From NCBI GenBank assembly GCA_029210325.1, contig JARGPU010000001.1, forward strand, positions 1,250,126-1,314,125: a stretch of 64,000 nucleotides of DNA. The letters run 5' to 3'. Positions 7,892 through 16,926 of this stretch are shown here, in pieces. The stretch is from Alcanivoracaceae bacterium. GTDB lineage: Bacteria > Pseudomonadota > Gammaproteobacteria > Pseudomonadales > Alcanivoracaceae. A program made the position numbers and the translations under genes. The first letter of the stretch is position 1. The number at the start of each line of letters is the position of its first letter. The notes beneath the pieces were generated by a model. The model had not been told where the DNA came from. It saw nothing but the letters and a program-made list of their open reading frames with translations, and ran no database searches.

Positions 7892-8788
7892 TCAGTGCAT
7901 CAGCGATTGCAGATTACTCACCTGGTCACGCAAGGTGCCGTTCTCACCAAATAGTTTTTCGCGCCATTCCGCTTCCAGCGCCTTGGTGTCTTTCTTGTTC
8001 GGGTGATAATCCTTGCGGCCAAACAGGCCCATCTTTGGCAGTATGCGGCTGATCAAGCCACGCTTGCCGCCAAGAATCAGGTTAAGACCTTTGCGTACAT
8101 CCTTGCGATCGAACAGCTTGCCCTCTTTGGCCAGTAGATATCCCCAGCTGCCAAATACTGCGGGAAGCATTACCACTGTCACCATAGGGAAGGCGATCAG
8201 GCGCTCCAGTCGACTGTTGCCGATGGCCTCGTAGACATCATAGGCCACTGCTTTATGTTCCAGTTCTTCCAACGCGTGCCACAGCCACAGCTGTAGCATC
8301 TCGCCGTCGGCGTTTTCCTGAAAGCGTTTGTCTGTTAGCAGCTGCTCACCAACCAGTGCGGTGAAGTGCTCCATAAAGGTGGTAAATGCCAGCTGCTGGC
8401 TGGGTGAAAACTGCTCCAGCACCTTCAAGGCCATTTTTACTGCAGTTTCCGGCACCCGGGTGTTGATGCCTTGTTCCATCAACAAATCGTTGAGGCGTTC
8501 ATGCTCACGGCCATGAATCGCTTCCTGACCCATAAAGCCGGCAATTTCTGCCTTTAATACCGGGTCAGTGATGTCCTTGCGGAAGTTGCGTACCGACTCC
8601 ATGAAGAAACGCTCACCGGGCGGGAAAAATGCGGACAGCACAGCCAGAAAAGTAGTGGCAGTGGCGTTATCAGCCAGAAAGTAACGTGGCGCTTGCGGCA
8701 TCTTGAAATCCAGATGGCGCGGCGGGATACCAACGCTGGCACCGGCGAGACGGCGGATATTGCTGGCGGGGGCAGAGACAGCGTTCAT
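7892..8788 (-). CDS. Putative metal-dependent hydrolase (pfam10118-like)
   Basis: A 298-residue protein of the family annotated as predicted metal-dependent hydrolase. Signature segments are FFPPGERFFMESVRNFR, GFMGQEAIHGREHERLN and LEELEHKAVAYDVY. The repeated E/H pairs (QEAIHGREH and EELEH) resemble a helix-bundle dimetal site, so an oxygenase or esterase role is as plausible as hydrolysis. The start at 8788 follows a perfect AGGAGG; the longer frame to 8815 is disfavoured. A paralogue lies at 29488-30345. The gene is divergent from an AraC regulator over a 99-base region with two palindromes. Confidence 0.87.
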   Translation of the reverse strand: MNAVSAPASNIRRLAGASVGIPPRHLDFKMPQAPRYFLADNATATTFLAVLSAFFPPGERFFMESVRNFRKDITDPVLKAEIAGFMGQEAIHGREHERLNDLLMEQGINTRVPETAVKMALKVLEQFSPSQQLAFTTFMEHFTALVGEQLLTDKRFQENADGEMLQLWLWHALEELEHKAVAYDVYEAIGNSRLERLIAFPMVTVVMLPAVFGSWGYLLAKEGKLFDRKDVRKGLNLILGGKRGLISRILPKMGLFGRKDYHPNKKDTKALEAEWREKLFGENGTLRDQVSNLQSLMH

Positions 8789-8804
8789 TGGACCTCCTGC
8801 TAAT

Positions 8805-8847
8805 GAATGTGACATTCGCTGATGTTACTTGTCTCATCTACGACAAG
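8805..8847. promoter_or_regulatory. Two palindromes in the pfam10118/AraC intergenic region
   Basis: GAATGT-G-ACATTC at 8805-8817 is a perfect palindrome, and CTTGTC-N8-GACAAG lies at 8828-8847. Both are between divergent start codons. They are candidate operators for the adjacent AraC protein or another regulator. Confidence 0.45.
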
Positions 8848-8887
8848 AAGGTTATCTTCAGCCATAAATCGGTCATTGGAGGCCAGC

Positions 8888-9919
8888 ATGACAGTTGCCA
8901 TTGCCGCCTCGGAAGGCGTGCTACTGGCCCATTATGGCGATCTGCTCTGCCGCCTGATGGGGGAAAAGGGGATTGGGGAGGATGTTGTGTTGGCGGGCAC
9001 CGGGTTGTCACGGGCACAGCTGCAGGAGCCTGGGCGGCGTATGTCATTGCCGGCCACTTTGCAGCTACTGCGCAATGTTCGGGACATAGACCAGTCAGCC
9101 GATCTTGGCGTGCGATTGGGGGCTCCGCTGAATATCGGTAGTCACGGCTTCCTTGGCTATGCGTTTCAGTCCAGTCGCAATCTTGCTGAAGCCTTTGATC
9201 TGGTGGTGCGCTTTATGCGCACCCGTACCAGCCTGTTTGATATCCGTATTGAGCGCGACGCTGAGCGTGCGGCGCTGGTGCTGGATGAAAGATATGACCT
9301 CGGCGATCTGACTCAGCTGGTGGCGGATGCCGTGATTACCTCGATCCTCAGCATTGGCCAGCAGATGTTTGGTGTCATGCTGGGGCAGCAAGTTACCCTC
9401 TGCCTGCCCTATGCTGAGCAGCAACATCATCAGGGGTGGCGCAACAAAACCGGTTTGAATGTTCAGTTCGGTAGCGCATGGATGCAGGTCCAGTTTCCGG
9501 CGGCATGGCTGGATATGACGATTAGCACAGCCGACCCCAATCTTGCCGCGCTGGCGGCGGCCCGTTGTGAAGAAGAGTTGCGTCAGGCAGGCGAGAGCAA
9601 TGACATTGTTAGCCGGGTGCGGGATATTGCCCGACGTCACCTGACGGATGAAAACTCTCTGGAAAAAGTTGCGGGGGAGTTACACCTGACCACGCGAACC
9701 CTGCGGCGCAGGCTACAGCAGGCGGGCACCAGCTATCAGAGTCTGATCGAGCAAATGCGTAAGCGGCTGGCGCTGGAATATCTGCTGCACAGTCAGCGCT
9801 CGGTGGACGATATAGCTGGCGTGTTGGGTTACAGTGATCCGTCAAATTTTGCCCGTGCATTCCGACGCTGGACCGGCGAGTCGCCACGGGAATACCGTCA
9901 GCAATACCGAGAGTCTTGA
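8888..9919 (+). CDS. AraC-family transcriptional regulator
   Basis: A 343-residue activator. Residues about 20-200 match the arabinose-binding-like N-terminal domain found in OruR/ArgR-like AraC proteins (GSHGFLGYAFQSSRNLAEA). The C-terminal 100 residues hold the double helix-turn-helix: LEKVAGELHLTTRTLRRRLQ and then VDDIAGVLGYSDPSNFARAF with a final WTGESPREYR. The start at 8888 has GGAGG five bases before it; the frame is open further upstream but without support. It reads away from the pfam10118-like gene, its most likely target. Ligand unknown. Confidence 0.92.
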   Translation: MTVAIAASEGVLLAHYGDLLCRLMGEKGIGEDVVLAGTGLSRAQLQEPGRRMSLPATLQLLRNVRDIDQSADLGVRLGAPLNIGSHGFLGYAFQSSRNLAEAFDLVVRFMRTRTSLFDIRIERDAERAALVLDERYDLGDLTQLVADAVITSILSIGQQMFGVMLGQQVTLCLPYAEQQHHQGWRNKTGLNVQFGSAWMQVQFPAAWLDMTISTADPNLAALAAARCEEELRQAGESNDIVSRVRDIARRHLTDENSLEKVAGELHLTTRTLRRRLQQAGTSYQSLIEQMRKRLALEYLLHSQRSVDDIAGVLGYSDPSNFARAFRRWTGESPREYRQQYRES

Positions 9920-10049
9920 AAGTTAAGCTGGTGGGTGCTGCGATGATAGCTAAAGGAAAAACCCGGCCAGTTAGCCCTGTTGCTTCATGCTAAGAGCATA
10001 GCCAGCACACCCAAGCCGGAATCGATAATTACGCTATGGTAATTGGCCG

Positions 10050-10667
10050 TCATATGGTTTCTACCTTGCGCAGCTCGCCATCTACAATATGGCCGACCAT
10101 ATCTACCAAGCCCTCGGCGAGTTGATCAAAGGTAATCATTGGCGATGTTTCGCCAAGGTGGCGAATCACCGAAAACATCCCGCCGTTGATTACGATATAA
10201 CTCATCACCGGAATATTCGGCATCTTCATCACTTCCGGGTGATGCATGACGTACTGCACCACCAAGTCCATCAATATCTTATTGATCGGTTCCAGGTTGT
10301 CGCGGTGTGCGATGTTGACGGCATGCCCTGCATACTTCAGATAGCGGCCGTCGTCGCGCATCAATAGTTCGCGAAAGTCATACAGCAGGGTGCGTACTGC
10401 CTCACGAATATCCATCTTCACCAGCTGCGGTGTCAGCGGCTGGATCATCGCCACCACATCAGCCACCACGCGCTGGTACATGGCATCCATGACTTCGTGC
10501 TTGTTGGCGAAGTATTCGTACAGAGAGCCAACGCCGATGCCAGCTACATCGGCGATATGCCGGGTCGTGCTGCCCTCGATGCCATAGCGACCAAGGCAAA
10601 TAAAGCCGGCCTCGACAATAGAGTCCACGGTGGCCTTGGCGCGTTGTTGTTGAGGTTTGCGGGGCAT
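10050..10667 (-). CDS. TetR-family transcriptional regulator
   Basis: A 205-residue repressor-type protein. The N-terminal helix-turn-helix spans about residues 12-58 with TTRHIADVAGIGVGSLYEYF followed by ANKHEVMDAM. The remaining helices are a ligand-binding domain of unknown specificity. It is divergent from the SDR gene at 10785, and the region between carries three TCCGAA/TTCGGA half-sites, as expected for TetR self-control and control of the SDR-diiron-BVMO genes. The tail converges with the AraC gene. Confidence 0.92.
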   Translation of the reverse strand: MPRKPQQQRAKATVDSIVEAGFICLGRYGIEGSTTRHIADVAGIGVGSLYEYFANKHEVMDAMYQRVVADVVAMIQPLTPQLVKMDIREAVRTLLYDFRELLMRDDGRYLKYAGHAVNIAHRDNLEPINKILMDLVVQYVMHHPEVMKMPNIPVMSYIVINGGMFSVIRHLGETSPMITFDQLAEGLVDMVGHIVDGELRKVETI

Positions 10668-10681
10668 AGCGGGGTAGTCCT

Positions 10682-10712
10682 AATCCGAATTGAATCCGAA
10701 CAATAATTCGGA
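10682..10712. promoter_or_regulatory. Candidate TetR operator (three half-sites)
   Basis: TCCGAA-N6-TTCGGA (10695-10712) is a perfect inverted repeat. A direct copy, AATCCGAA, lies at 10682-10689 and recurs at 10693-10700. The cluster is 15 bases upstream of the TetR start and about 70 bases upstream of the SDR start, a typical site for control of both. Confidence 0.6.
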
Positions 10713-10784
10713 ATACCTTGCCAGTCATCAGTGGCATGGTCAATGGCGGTCGATCCATTGAGCCCCAGCAATCGAGGTTCAGAG

Positions 10785-11612
10785 ATGTTTTCAAACAAGT
10801 ATTCCCGAAAGGCCTGTGCCGTAGTTACGGGAGCCGGCAGTGGTATTGGCGAGGCCTTTGCCCACGAGCTGGCCCGTCGTGGCGGTCGGGTGGTGTGCTC
10901 GGATATCAACCCGATTACCGCCGAGGCAACAGCACAGGCGATTCGTGCTAACGGTGGCGAAGCTGTTGCCTATGCCTGCGACGTCTCAAAACTGGAGCAA
11001 GTTGAGCGGCTGGCTGAGCAGGCGGAGGCGTGGCTTGGCTGCCCGGCGGACCTGATCATCAACAATGCTGGCGTCGGTGCCGGTGGCGCCAATATCGGCG
11101 AGACATCCATGGAGGATTGGCACTGGACCATGGGGGTCAACATGTGGGGAGTGATCCACGGCTGCCATGTATTTGCTCCAAAGCTTCGTGCGCTGGGGCG
11201 AGGCGGGATCATCAATGTTTGCTCCACGGCTAGCTTCGCGGCTGCGCCTTTGATGGGGCCGTACAACGTCAGTAAGGCGGCGGTGTTGGCATTGTCAGAA
11301 ACCTTGGCTGCAGAAATGAGTGGCACTGGGGTAGCGGTGACCGCGCTGTGTCCTACTTTTGTAAAAACCAATATTGCCCGCGATGGCCGTATCCCGGAAG
11401 GCACGTCAGAGTTTGCGGAGAAGCTCATGCGCTGGACTGGCATTCCGGCGGAGCGGGTTGCAAAAACCACCTTGGATGCGATGGATCGCGGCCAGCTGTA
11501 TGTGCTGCCGCAGTTTGATGCGCGCACCATCTGGCGCACTAAGCGCCTGCTGCCAACCGTATACACCCGTGGGGCAGGACTGCTAAGCCGCCTTGCCGCA
11601 GCGAAGTTCTAG
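10785..11612 (+). CDS. Short-chain dehydrogenase/reductase
   Basis: A 275-residue NAD(P)-dependent oxidoreductase that interconverts an alcohol and a ketone or aldehyde. The cofactor motif TGAGSGIG is at residues 15-22, NNAG near 94 and the catalytic YNVSK near 163, with the preceding serine in CSTAS. An aspartate after beta-2 (CSDIN) suggests NAD(H). The start at 10785 has GAGG eight bases upstream; the longer frame from 10731 is disfavoured. It heads a likely operon with the ferritin-like gene (31 bases on) and probably the BVMO gene, under the divergent TetR. Confidence 0.93.
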   Translation: MFSNKYSRKACAVVTGAGSGIGEAFAHELARRGGRVVCSDINPITAEATAQAIRANGGEAVAYACDVSKLEQVERLAEQAEAWLGCPADLIINNAGVGAGGANIGETSMEDWHWTMGVNMWGVIHGCHVFAPKLRALGRGGIINVCSTASFAAAPLMGPYNVSKAAVLALSETLAAEMSGTGVAVTALCPTFVKTNIARDGRIPEGTSEFAEKLMRWTGIPAERVAKTTLDAMDRGQLYVLPQFDARTIWRTKRLLPTVYTRGAGLLSRLAAAKF

Positions 11613-11643
11613 CTTTCCATTTCCACTATTAAGGACACATATC

Positions 11644-12570
11644 ATGGCAATGATCGACCTCGACAAAATGCTGGAAAAAGTCAAAGCGACCCAGTGGGCG
11701 CTGGCAGACATTGACTGGGATGCGCCAGGTGCGGAGATGATCACAGAGGAGCAGTGGCCGAAGCTGAAAGATTTTATGGTCGATCTAATGTGGATCGAAC
11801 ATGTGGGTGCTCGTGGCTTTGCCGCAATGGCGAAAAAGGCACCAACTGAAACATTGCGTCAGATCTATAGCTATTTTCATGCTGAAGAGCAACGCCATGC
11901 GAATGCGGAAATGGCGCTGATGAAGCGCTGGGGCATGCTTGAGGATGGTGAGCTACCTGAGCCGAATATCAATCTGAGATTGGTTATCGAGTGGCTGGAT
12001 CGCTACGCCGACGAGATGCCGTACTACGTACTTGGTACGGTGATACCCATGCTGGAAATTGCCTTGGATGGGGCGCTTTGCACCTTCTTGCTGGAAACCG
12101 TTGATGATCCAGTTTGCCATCAGGCATTCGAGAAGATTAATGATGATGAATCCCGCCATCTTGGCGTCGGTTTTACCGTGATGGAAATGCAGGGCCATAA
12201 CAAGACCACTATTCAGATGGTTAAAACCATGGCGCCCATGCTGGATCCGCGTCTGATGCTTGGCATTGCCGCCTACTTCCCTTTGTTAAACAAGATGCGT
12301 GACAACGTAGTCAAGATGGGACTGCCCGAAGAGAAGCTTTATGCAGCCATGAAAAAGTTCAAAAAGATTGGCGGGCGTACTGCGGAGGGACGGCGCAACC
12401 CCTGGTATCAACTTATTCAGCATCACGGGGCAATTATGGTCAATCGCGCCAATCGCTTTTATCACGTCCCCGTGGATGCGGCAGTTAAGGCGACTGGCAT
12501 GATTCCACGAAGGATGTTACCGGCTGTGCCGAGCTGGGTGAAGGAGCTTACCTGGGAGCCTACAGCATAG
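11644..12570 (+). CDS. Ferritin-like putative diiron protein
   Basis: A 308-residue mostly helical protein. Two E-x-x-H-type signatures, HAEEQRHANAE (near residue 80) and NDDESRHLGVG (near residue 165), plus other helix glutamates give the ligand set of a carboxylate-bridged dimetal site like that of ferritin-like oxygenases. No known enzyme name can be assigned from memory. Its place between an SDR and a BVMO suggests a hydroxylase or lipid-oxidising role, but this is inference. The start at 11644 has AAGGA upstream. Confidence 0.75.
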   Translation: MAMIDLDKMLEKVKATQWALADIDWDAPGAEMITEEQWPKLKDFMVDLMWIEHVGARGFAAMAKKAPTETLRQIYSYFHAEEQRHANAEMALMKRWGMLEDGELPEPNINLRLVIEWLDRYADEMPYYVLGTVIPMLEIALDGALCTFLLETVDDPVCHQAFEKINDDESRHLGVGFTVMEMQGHNKTTIQMVKTMAPMLDPRLMLGIAAYFPLLNKMRDNVVKMGLPEEKLYAAMKKFKKIGGRTAEGRRNPWYQLIQHHGAIMVNRANRFYHVPVDAAVKATGMIPRRMLPAVPSWVKELTWEPTA

Positions 12571-12639
12571 GACTTTCAAAAATCGGGCTGTTGGGGCCTT
12601 GTTGAGTATTGTGACATCGTTTGACTCTATGGGATTGCC

Positions 12640-14235
12640 ATGAACGACCAGACCAGAAAACCTGCTCGAAAAAAGTCTGTAGTTAGAAAACCTAACGCAG
12701 GAAAGTCAGTGGCAAAAAGTATTGCCGATGACAGCGCGGGGACCTCCACGCCTGCTGTGCCCGATAAGACCGTCACTCATAAGCCGGCGGCGGTGCTGAT
12801 TGTTGGCGCCGGATTTGCCGGTCTGGGTATGGCGATTCGTCTGCAGCAGGCAGGAATCAATGACATTGTTATTCTTGAGCGCAGTACGGAAGTGGGTGGT
12901 ACATGGCGTGACAATCAGTATCCGGGCGCGGCCTGTGATATTCCATCGAACCTGTACTCCTACTCCTTTGCCCAGAATCCGGATTGGTCGCGTAGCTTCT
13001 CTGGAAGTCGTGAAATTCTTGGCTATATTCATCATTTGGTAAAAGAGTTTGGTCTCGATCGCTATATTCGATTCGGCAAGAATGTGGAACAGCTAGAATT
13101 TGATGAAAGGAAAGGCCTGTGGAGTGCTACAACTTCGCAGGGGGAGGTCTTCAGTGGCCGCTCAGCGGTAATGGCTCAGGGGCCGCTATCTAATGCCAGC
13201 TTCCCGGATATGCCCGGAATTGAGCAGTACAAGGGTCACAAAATTCACAGCGCGCGCTGGGACCATGGTTATGATTTCCGTGGCAAGAAGGTAGCTGTGA
13301 TCGGCACCGGAGCCAGTGCCATTCAGATCATTCCGGAGCTGGTCAAGGAAGTGGAGCATCTGACCGTATTCCAGCGAACTCCTGGTTGGGTTATGCCGCG
13401 TCCGGATTTTGAAACACCTGAGTGGAACAAGGAGATTTTCCGAAAGCTACCGTTTACCCAGTCCGTATTACGTCAAGCGCTGTATCTGGCCCATGAATCT
13501 ATGGCGTTGGCGGTAATCTGGAGTTCACCGCTGACCCGGATCGCTGAACGGGTTGGCCGTTGGCACCTGCACAGTCAAGTCAAGGATCGCTGGATGCGTC
13601 GGCAGCTGACCCCTAACTACCGGATTGGCTGCAAACGTGTGCTAATTTCCAATGATTACTATCCTGCGCTGCAAAAGCCGAACTGCAAGCTGATTACCTG
13701 GCCGATCTATACCCTGTGTGAGAATGGTATTCGCTCGGTCGAGGGCATTGAGCATCAGTTTGATTGCATTGTTTTTGCTACCGGCTTCGAGGTGAGCAAG
13801 GCTGGGTCACCTTTCCCAGTTATTGGCGTCGGTGGCCGACAGTTGAATGATGACTGGTCGCGCGGCGCGCAGGCTTACAAGAGCATCAATGTGGCGGGTT
13901 ACCCAAATCTGTTCTTTACCTTCGGTCCAAATTCCGGGCCGGGGCATAACTCTGCGCTGGTGTATATGGAGTCGCAGCTGGACTATGCGGTGCGGGGTAT
14001 TCGGAAGATTCTGGGCGAGAATCTGAAGATGCTGGATGTGAAGCCACATGTTCAGAAGCAGTATAACGAAGGTATTCAGAAACGACTGGCGAAGACCAAC
14101 TGGAACTCAGGTTGCATGAGCTGGTACCTGACTGAGGATGGCTTTAACGCAACCATGTATCCCGGATTTGCTACCCAGTATGCCAATCAGATGAAGGAGT
14201 TCCGAGACAAGGATTATTTGCTAGTGCCGGGCTAG
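12640..14235 (+). CDS. FAD/NADPH Baeyer-Villiger-type monooxygenase
   Basis: A 531-residue flavoprotein monooxygenase. The FAD-binding GAGFAGLG is at 56-63, the NADPH-binding GTGASAIQ near 226, and between them a YKGHKIHSARWD segment near 197-208 fits the BVMO fingerprint (F/YxGxxxHxxxW). Enzymes of this class insert oxygen into ketones to give esters, using NADPH and O2. The first 48 residues are a basic, low-complexity extension (KPARKKSVVRK) not usual in the family; no signal peptide is evident. It follows the SDR and ferritin-like genes and converges on the CoA ligase gene. Confidence 0.9.
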   Translation: MNDQTRKPARKKSVVRKPNAGKSVAKSIADDSAGTSTPAVPDKTVTHKPAAVLIVGAGFAGLGMAIRLQQAGINDIVILERSTEVGGTWRDNQYPGAACDIPSNLYSYSFAQNPDWSRSFSGSREILGYIHHLVKEFGLDRYIRFGKNVEQLEFDERKGLWSATTSQGEVFSGRSAVMAQGPLSNASFPDMPGIEQYKGHKIHSARWDHGYDFRGKKVAVIGTGASAIQIIPELVKEVEHLTVFQRTPGWVMPRPDFETPEWNKEIFRKLPFTQSVLRQALYLAHESMALAVIWSSPLTRIAERVGRWHLHSQVKDRWMRRQLTPNYRIGCKRVLISNDYYPALQKPNCKLITWPIYTLCENGIRSVEGIEHQFDCIVFATGFEVSKAGSPFPVIGVGGRQLNDDWSRGAQAYKSINVAGYPNLFFTFGPNSGPGHNSALVYMESQLDYAVRGIRKILGENLKMLDVKPHVQKQYNEGIQKRLAKTNWNSGCMSWYLTEDGFNATMYPGFATQYANQMKEFRDKDYLLVPG

Positions 14236-14278
14236 TTTCCGCCGAAGTGCTGTTCAGTGGCGAGAGCTTTTGGCTTCA

Positions 14279-14309
14279 AGCCAGTGCGGCTATGCAGGCG
14301 GCACTGGCT
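14279..14309. repeat. Stem-loop between convergent BVMO and ligase genes
   Basis: AGCCAGTGC (14279-14287) and GCACTGGCT (14301-14309) form a perfect 9-bp stem with a 13-nt loop. It lacks a T run on either strand, so it may stabilise mRNA ends or act as a weak terminator. Confidence 0.45.
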
Positions 14310-14315
14310 GAGCGC

Positions 14316-16055
14316 TCAGCTGATTAGCCCGTAATTGCCGCGGATTTCGTTCTTGCGTAGTTTGCCGGCGCCATCGCGGGGTAGGTCATCGGTAATGATT
14401 ATTTGCCGTGGAAGTTTGAACCCGTAAAGACCTTGTGACTTACAGAACTCGATCAGTCCGGATTCATCTTCCCTTGCCACATTACTGCGCCAGCTAACTA
14501 CCGCCGCAGGTACTTCGCCCAGATCTCCGGCCGGCACGCCGACCACTGCGGCATCCATAACGCCCGGGTGCTGCTTCAGAACAAACTCGATTTCATTGGG
14601 ATAGATATTTACCCCACCGACGATCAGCATCTCCTTGTCACGGCCAGTGATAAACAGGTAGTCGTCGTCATCCAGATAGCCAGCAAGACCGTCGTCATAC
14701 CAGAGCTCGCCATTAACCTCGACAAAATGCTTGCGCATCTCCTGCTCTGATTTGCCGCCATACGCCAGTGCATAGACCGACGGGCTACGTAGCAATATCT
14801 TGCCGGTTTGTCCCGCTTTAGCCCAGCGTTGGTTATGCATGTCAAAAACTCTGCAGTCACCGGCTCGAGCCTTGCCGACGCTGTGATAGCGTTGCGGGTT
14901 AACGACGTAGTCCTCTGGCAATAGGATGGTCACCGGGCCTGACTCGGAACTGCCGTAGAACTCGTGGAATACATCATCAGGGTTGCCCTGTTGGCGGAAC
15001 AGGGTGTTGATGTCGTGCTTGACGTTGGCAGGGCAGGGCGCCGCACTGCAGATCAGCACGCGCATGCTGGACAGGTTATAGCGGCGCAGTTCGGTCTCCG
15101 GCAGAGCAAGTACCCGTTCGAGCATGGTTGGCGCGACAAAGGTCCAGTTGATTCGCTCTTTTTCGATCAGGCGCAAGAATTCCTGAGGTGAAAACTTTTC
15201 CATGGTGACGATGGTGCCACCGAGGAAGATCGGGAATGCGGCAGCCTGACCGCCGGCATGATAAAGCGGACTGCACACCAGCGAACGCAGGTTATGGCTA
15301 TGCGGATCTTGAATACGATCCAGCTTTAGCAGCGCCGGCACTGACAGCAATTGCCAGACCAGGCGCAGTAACGTGGCTTTGTCTGGTGCCAGTCCCGTGG
15401 ATTGACGCTGGAGCAGCTTACTGCGGTCCAATTGGATAAATTTCGGTGTGCCTGTGGTGCCACCGCTGAACAACTTGGGAGAAAAGCCAATCGCGCCGTC
15501 AGGCAGACTGGTGCCAGCGCACGCCAGCGCCTCATCTAGTTGCGGCAGTCCGTCGCTGTGGCGACCGTCCACCAGAACCAGCGGTAGTGACTCACGCAGT
15601 GCAGGTTCTATCTTGTTAAGGAAATGATCACTGACCAGCAGTGCACTGGCACCAGACAGACGGATGCAGGCGGCGGCTTCTGTGTCATTCAGGTGCCAGT
15701 TAATCAGTGGCATTTTCATGCCCAGCAGGGTAGTGGCGGCCATAGCCTCGAACCAGAGCGCGTTATTGCCGGTCAGCAGTGCCATGCTGTCCCCAGACCC
15801 CAGGTTGTGATCGTGCAGCACGTTGGCTAGCCGTACGGCGCGATCGGCAAGCTCAGCAAAGCTAACCCGTTCTTCCCCGGCAATTACTGCTTCGCGATCG
15901 CCGTACTGTTGCCATAGCGAAAGCAGTGCATGGCGGCTGATCTGTACCGGCTTGCCGCGCACCAGCGCTGGTAGCACTGCACGCAGCAGACGGCCGGCGC
16001 CAAGTTGGCGTAGCGGAGCGAGAGCACCGCGAAGGGGCATCAGAAATTTTTTCAT
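14316..16055 (-). CDS. AMP-forming acyl-CoA ligase
   Basis: A 579-residue ANL-superfamily enzyme that activates a carboxylic acid with ATP and CoA. The P-loop FSGGTTGTPK is near residue 196, then YGSSESGPVT, and the late motifs YDDGLAGYLDDDDYLFITGR and GGVNIYPNEIE. The catalytic lysine lies in GAGKLRKNEIR close to the C terminus. It resembles long-chain or sterol-side-chain acid ligases more than acetyl-CoA synthetase. Its ATG overlaps the stop of the preceding TetR gene in an ATGA, so translation is coupled. It likely supplies acyl-CoA to the divergent acyl-CoA dehydrogenase operon. Confidence 0.93.
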   Translation of the reverse strand: MKKFLMPLRGALAPLRQLGAGRLLRAVLPALVRGKPVQISRHALLSLWQQYGDREAVIAGEERVSFAELADRAVRLANVLHDHNLGSGDSMALLTGNNALWFEAMAATTLLGMKMPLINWHLNDTEAAACIRLSGASALLVSDHFLNKIEPALRESLPLVLVDGRHSDGLPQLDEALACAGTSLPDGAIGFSPKLFSGGTTGTPKFIQLDRSKLLQRQSTGLAPDKATLLRLVWQLLSVPALLKLDRIQDPHSHNLRSLVCSPLYHAGGQAAAFPIFLGGTIVTMEKFSPQEFLRLIEKERINWTFVAPTMLERVLALPETELRRYNLSSMRVLICSAAPCPANVKHDINTLFRQQGNPDDVFHEFYGSSESGPVTILLPEDYVVNPQRYHSVGKARAGDCRVFDMHNQRWAKAGQTGKILLRSPSVYALAYGGKSEQEMRKHFVEVNGELWYDDGLAGYLDDDDYLFITGRDKEMLIVGGVNIYPNEIEFVLKQHPGVMDAAVVGVPAGDLGEVPAAVVSWRSNVAREDESGLIEFCKSQGLYGFKLPRQIIITDDLPRDGAGKLRKNEIRGNYGLIS

Positions 16056-16747
16056 GAGTCATTACTCGGTGAGCTGTCCCACTGCGGCGGTCGTGGTGGT
16101 GGCTCGGTAACGCCGGCGCGGGCACGCAGGTGCACGGCAAGCATCTCACACCACAGCTTCAGGTAGCGATCAAACAGCTTGCGGTTGGCGACGATATGCA
16201 GGTCCTCGGCCATGCCGCGTAGCAGCCACTGGGTCAGTATCATCATATCTCGCACATTGGCCTGGTCGCCGATTGGCTCGAGGTAATGATCCGCTGCGTT
16301 ACCCAGAGTGAAGTATCCCGCGGTCCACACCTTCTGCAGAATCTCAGCCAGTTCTTGATCACGCTGGCTGGCCACTAGCAGCTCGTGCAGAGCGATATGT
16401 TCGGGTCTATTAAAAACATTCTTCCAGGCACTGTAGATAAGGTCGTGCAGGCGGTCTTCGGATCCCTGCAGCTTGGCCACCGCCTTGCCCATCTGTATAT
16501 AGACGCGGCGAATCAGTTGCTCTGCAGAAGCGGCAATTAACGCGCTCTTGCTTGGGAAGTGATGCAGCGGCGCTCCGCGAGAAACACCGGCAACCTCAAT
16601 GATGCGGCTCACCGTGGTGCCGCCGTAGCCGTCTTTCTGCAGGCACTCCAGAGTCGCATCAAGGATGCGTTGGCGCATGGTTTCACTGCGCTCAGCCTGG
16701 GTGCGACGGGGTCTTTGCGCATCAGTGCTTGGCTTGGAGACAGACAT
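16052..16747 (-). CDS. TetR-family transcriptional regulator
   Basis: A 231-residue repressor. The helix-turn-helix lies at about 26-65: TTVSRIIEVAGVSRGAPLHH then FPSKSALIAAS. The LHHFPSK variant is common in TetR proteins near fatty-acid and steroid genes. The C-terminal domain is uncharacterised. It forms an overlapping pair with the CoA ligase and is divergent from the beta-oxidation operon at 16927-24855, so it probably controls both, with an acyl-CoA or free acid as the likely inducer (inference). Confidence 0.92.
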   Translation of the reverse strand: MSVSKPSTDAQRPRRTQAERSETMRQRILDATLECLQKDGYGGTTVSRIIEVAGVSRGAPLHHFPSKSALIAASAEQLIRRVYIQMGKAVAKLQGSEDRLHDLIYSAWKNVFNRPEHIALHELLVASQRDQELAEILQKVWTAGYFTLGNAADHYLEPIGDQANVRDMMILTQWLLRGMAEDLHIVANRKLFDRYLKLWCEMLAVHLRARAGVTEPPPRPPQWDSSPSNDS

Positions 16748-16876
16748 CGGTCTTTTGCGGCCTCATTGGGTGACAGGGATTGCCAGAGGTGAGCGGAAAT
16801 GTCATCCCGCGGGGCGTGTTCGTCATTGACCTGCGCTCGACCTTCATTAAACATGCTGAACGTCCGTATTGTAAAT

Positions 16877-16892
16877 GGCCTGTGACCAGGCC
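16877..16892. promoter_or_regulatory. Palindrome upstream of the acyl-CoA dehydrogenase operon
   Basis: GGCCTG-TGAC-CAGGCC is a perfect inverted repeat 35-50 bases upstream of the start at 16927. It is a candidate operator for the divergent TetR protein or a leader hairpin. Confidence 0.4.
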
Positions 16893-16926
16893 GCTCCCCT
16901 TAACCCGTTACACAGGAAGTTGTCCC

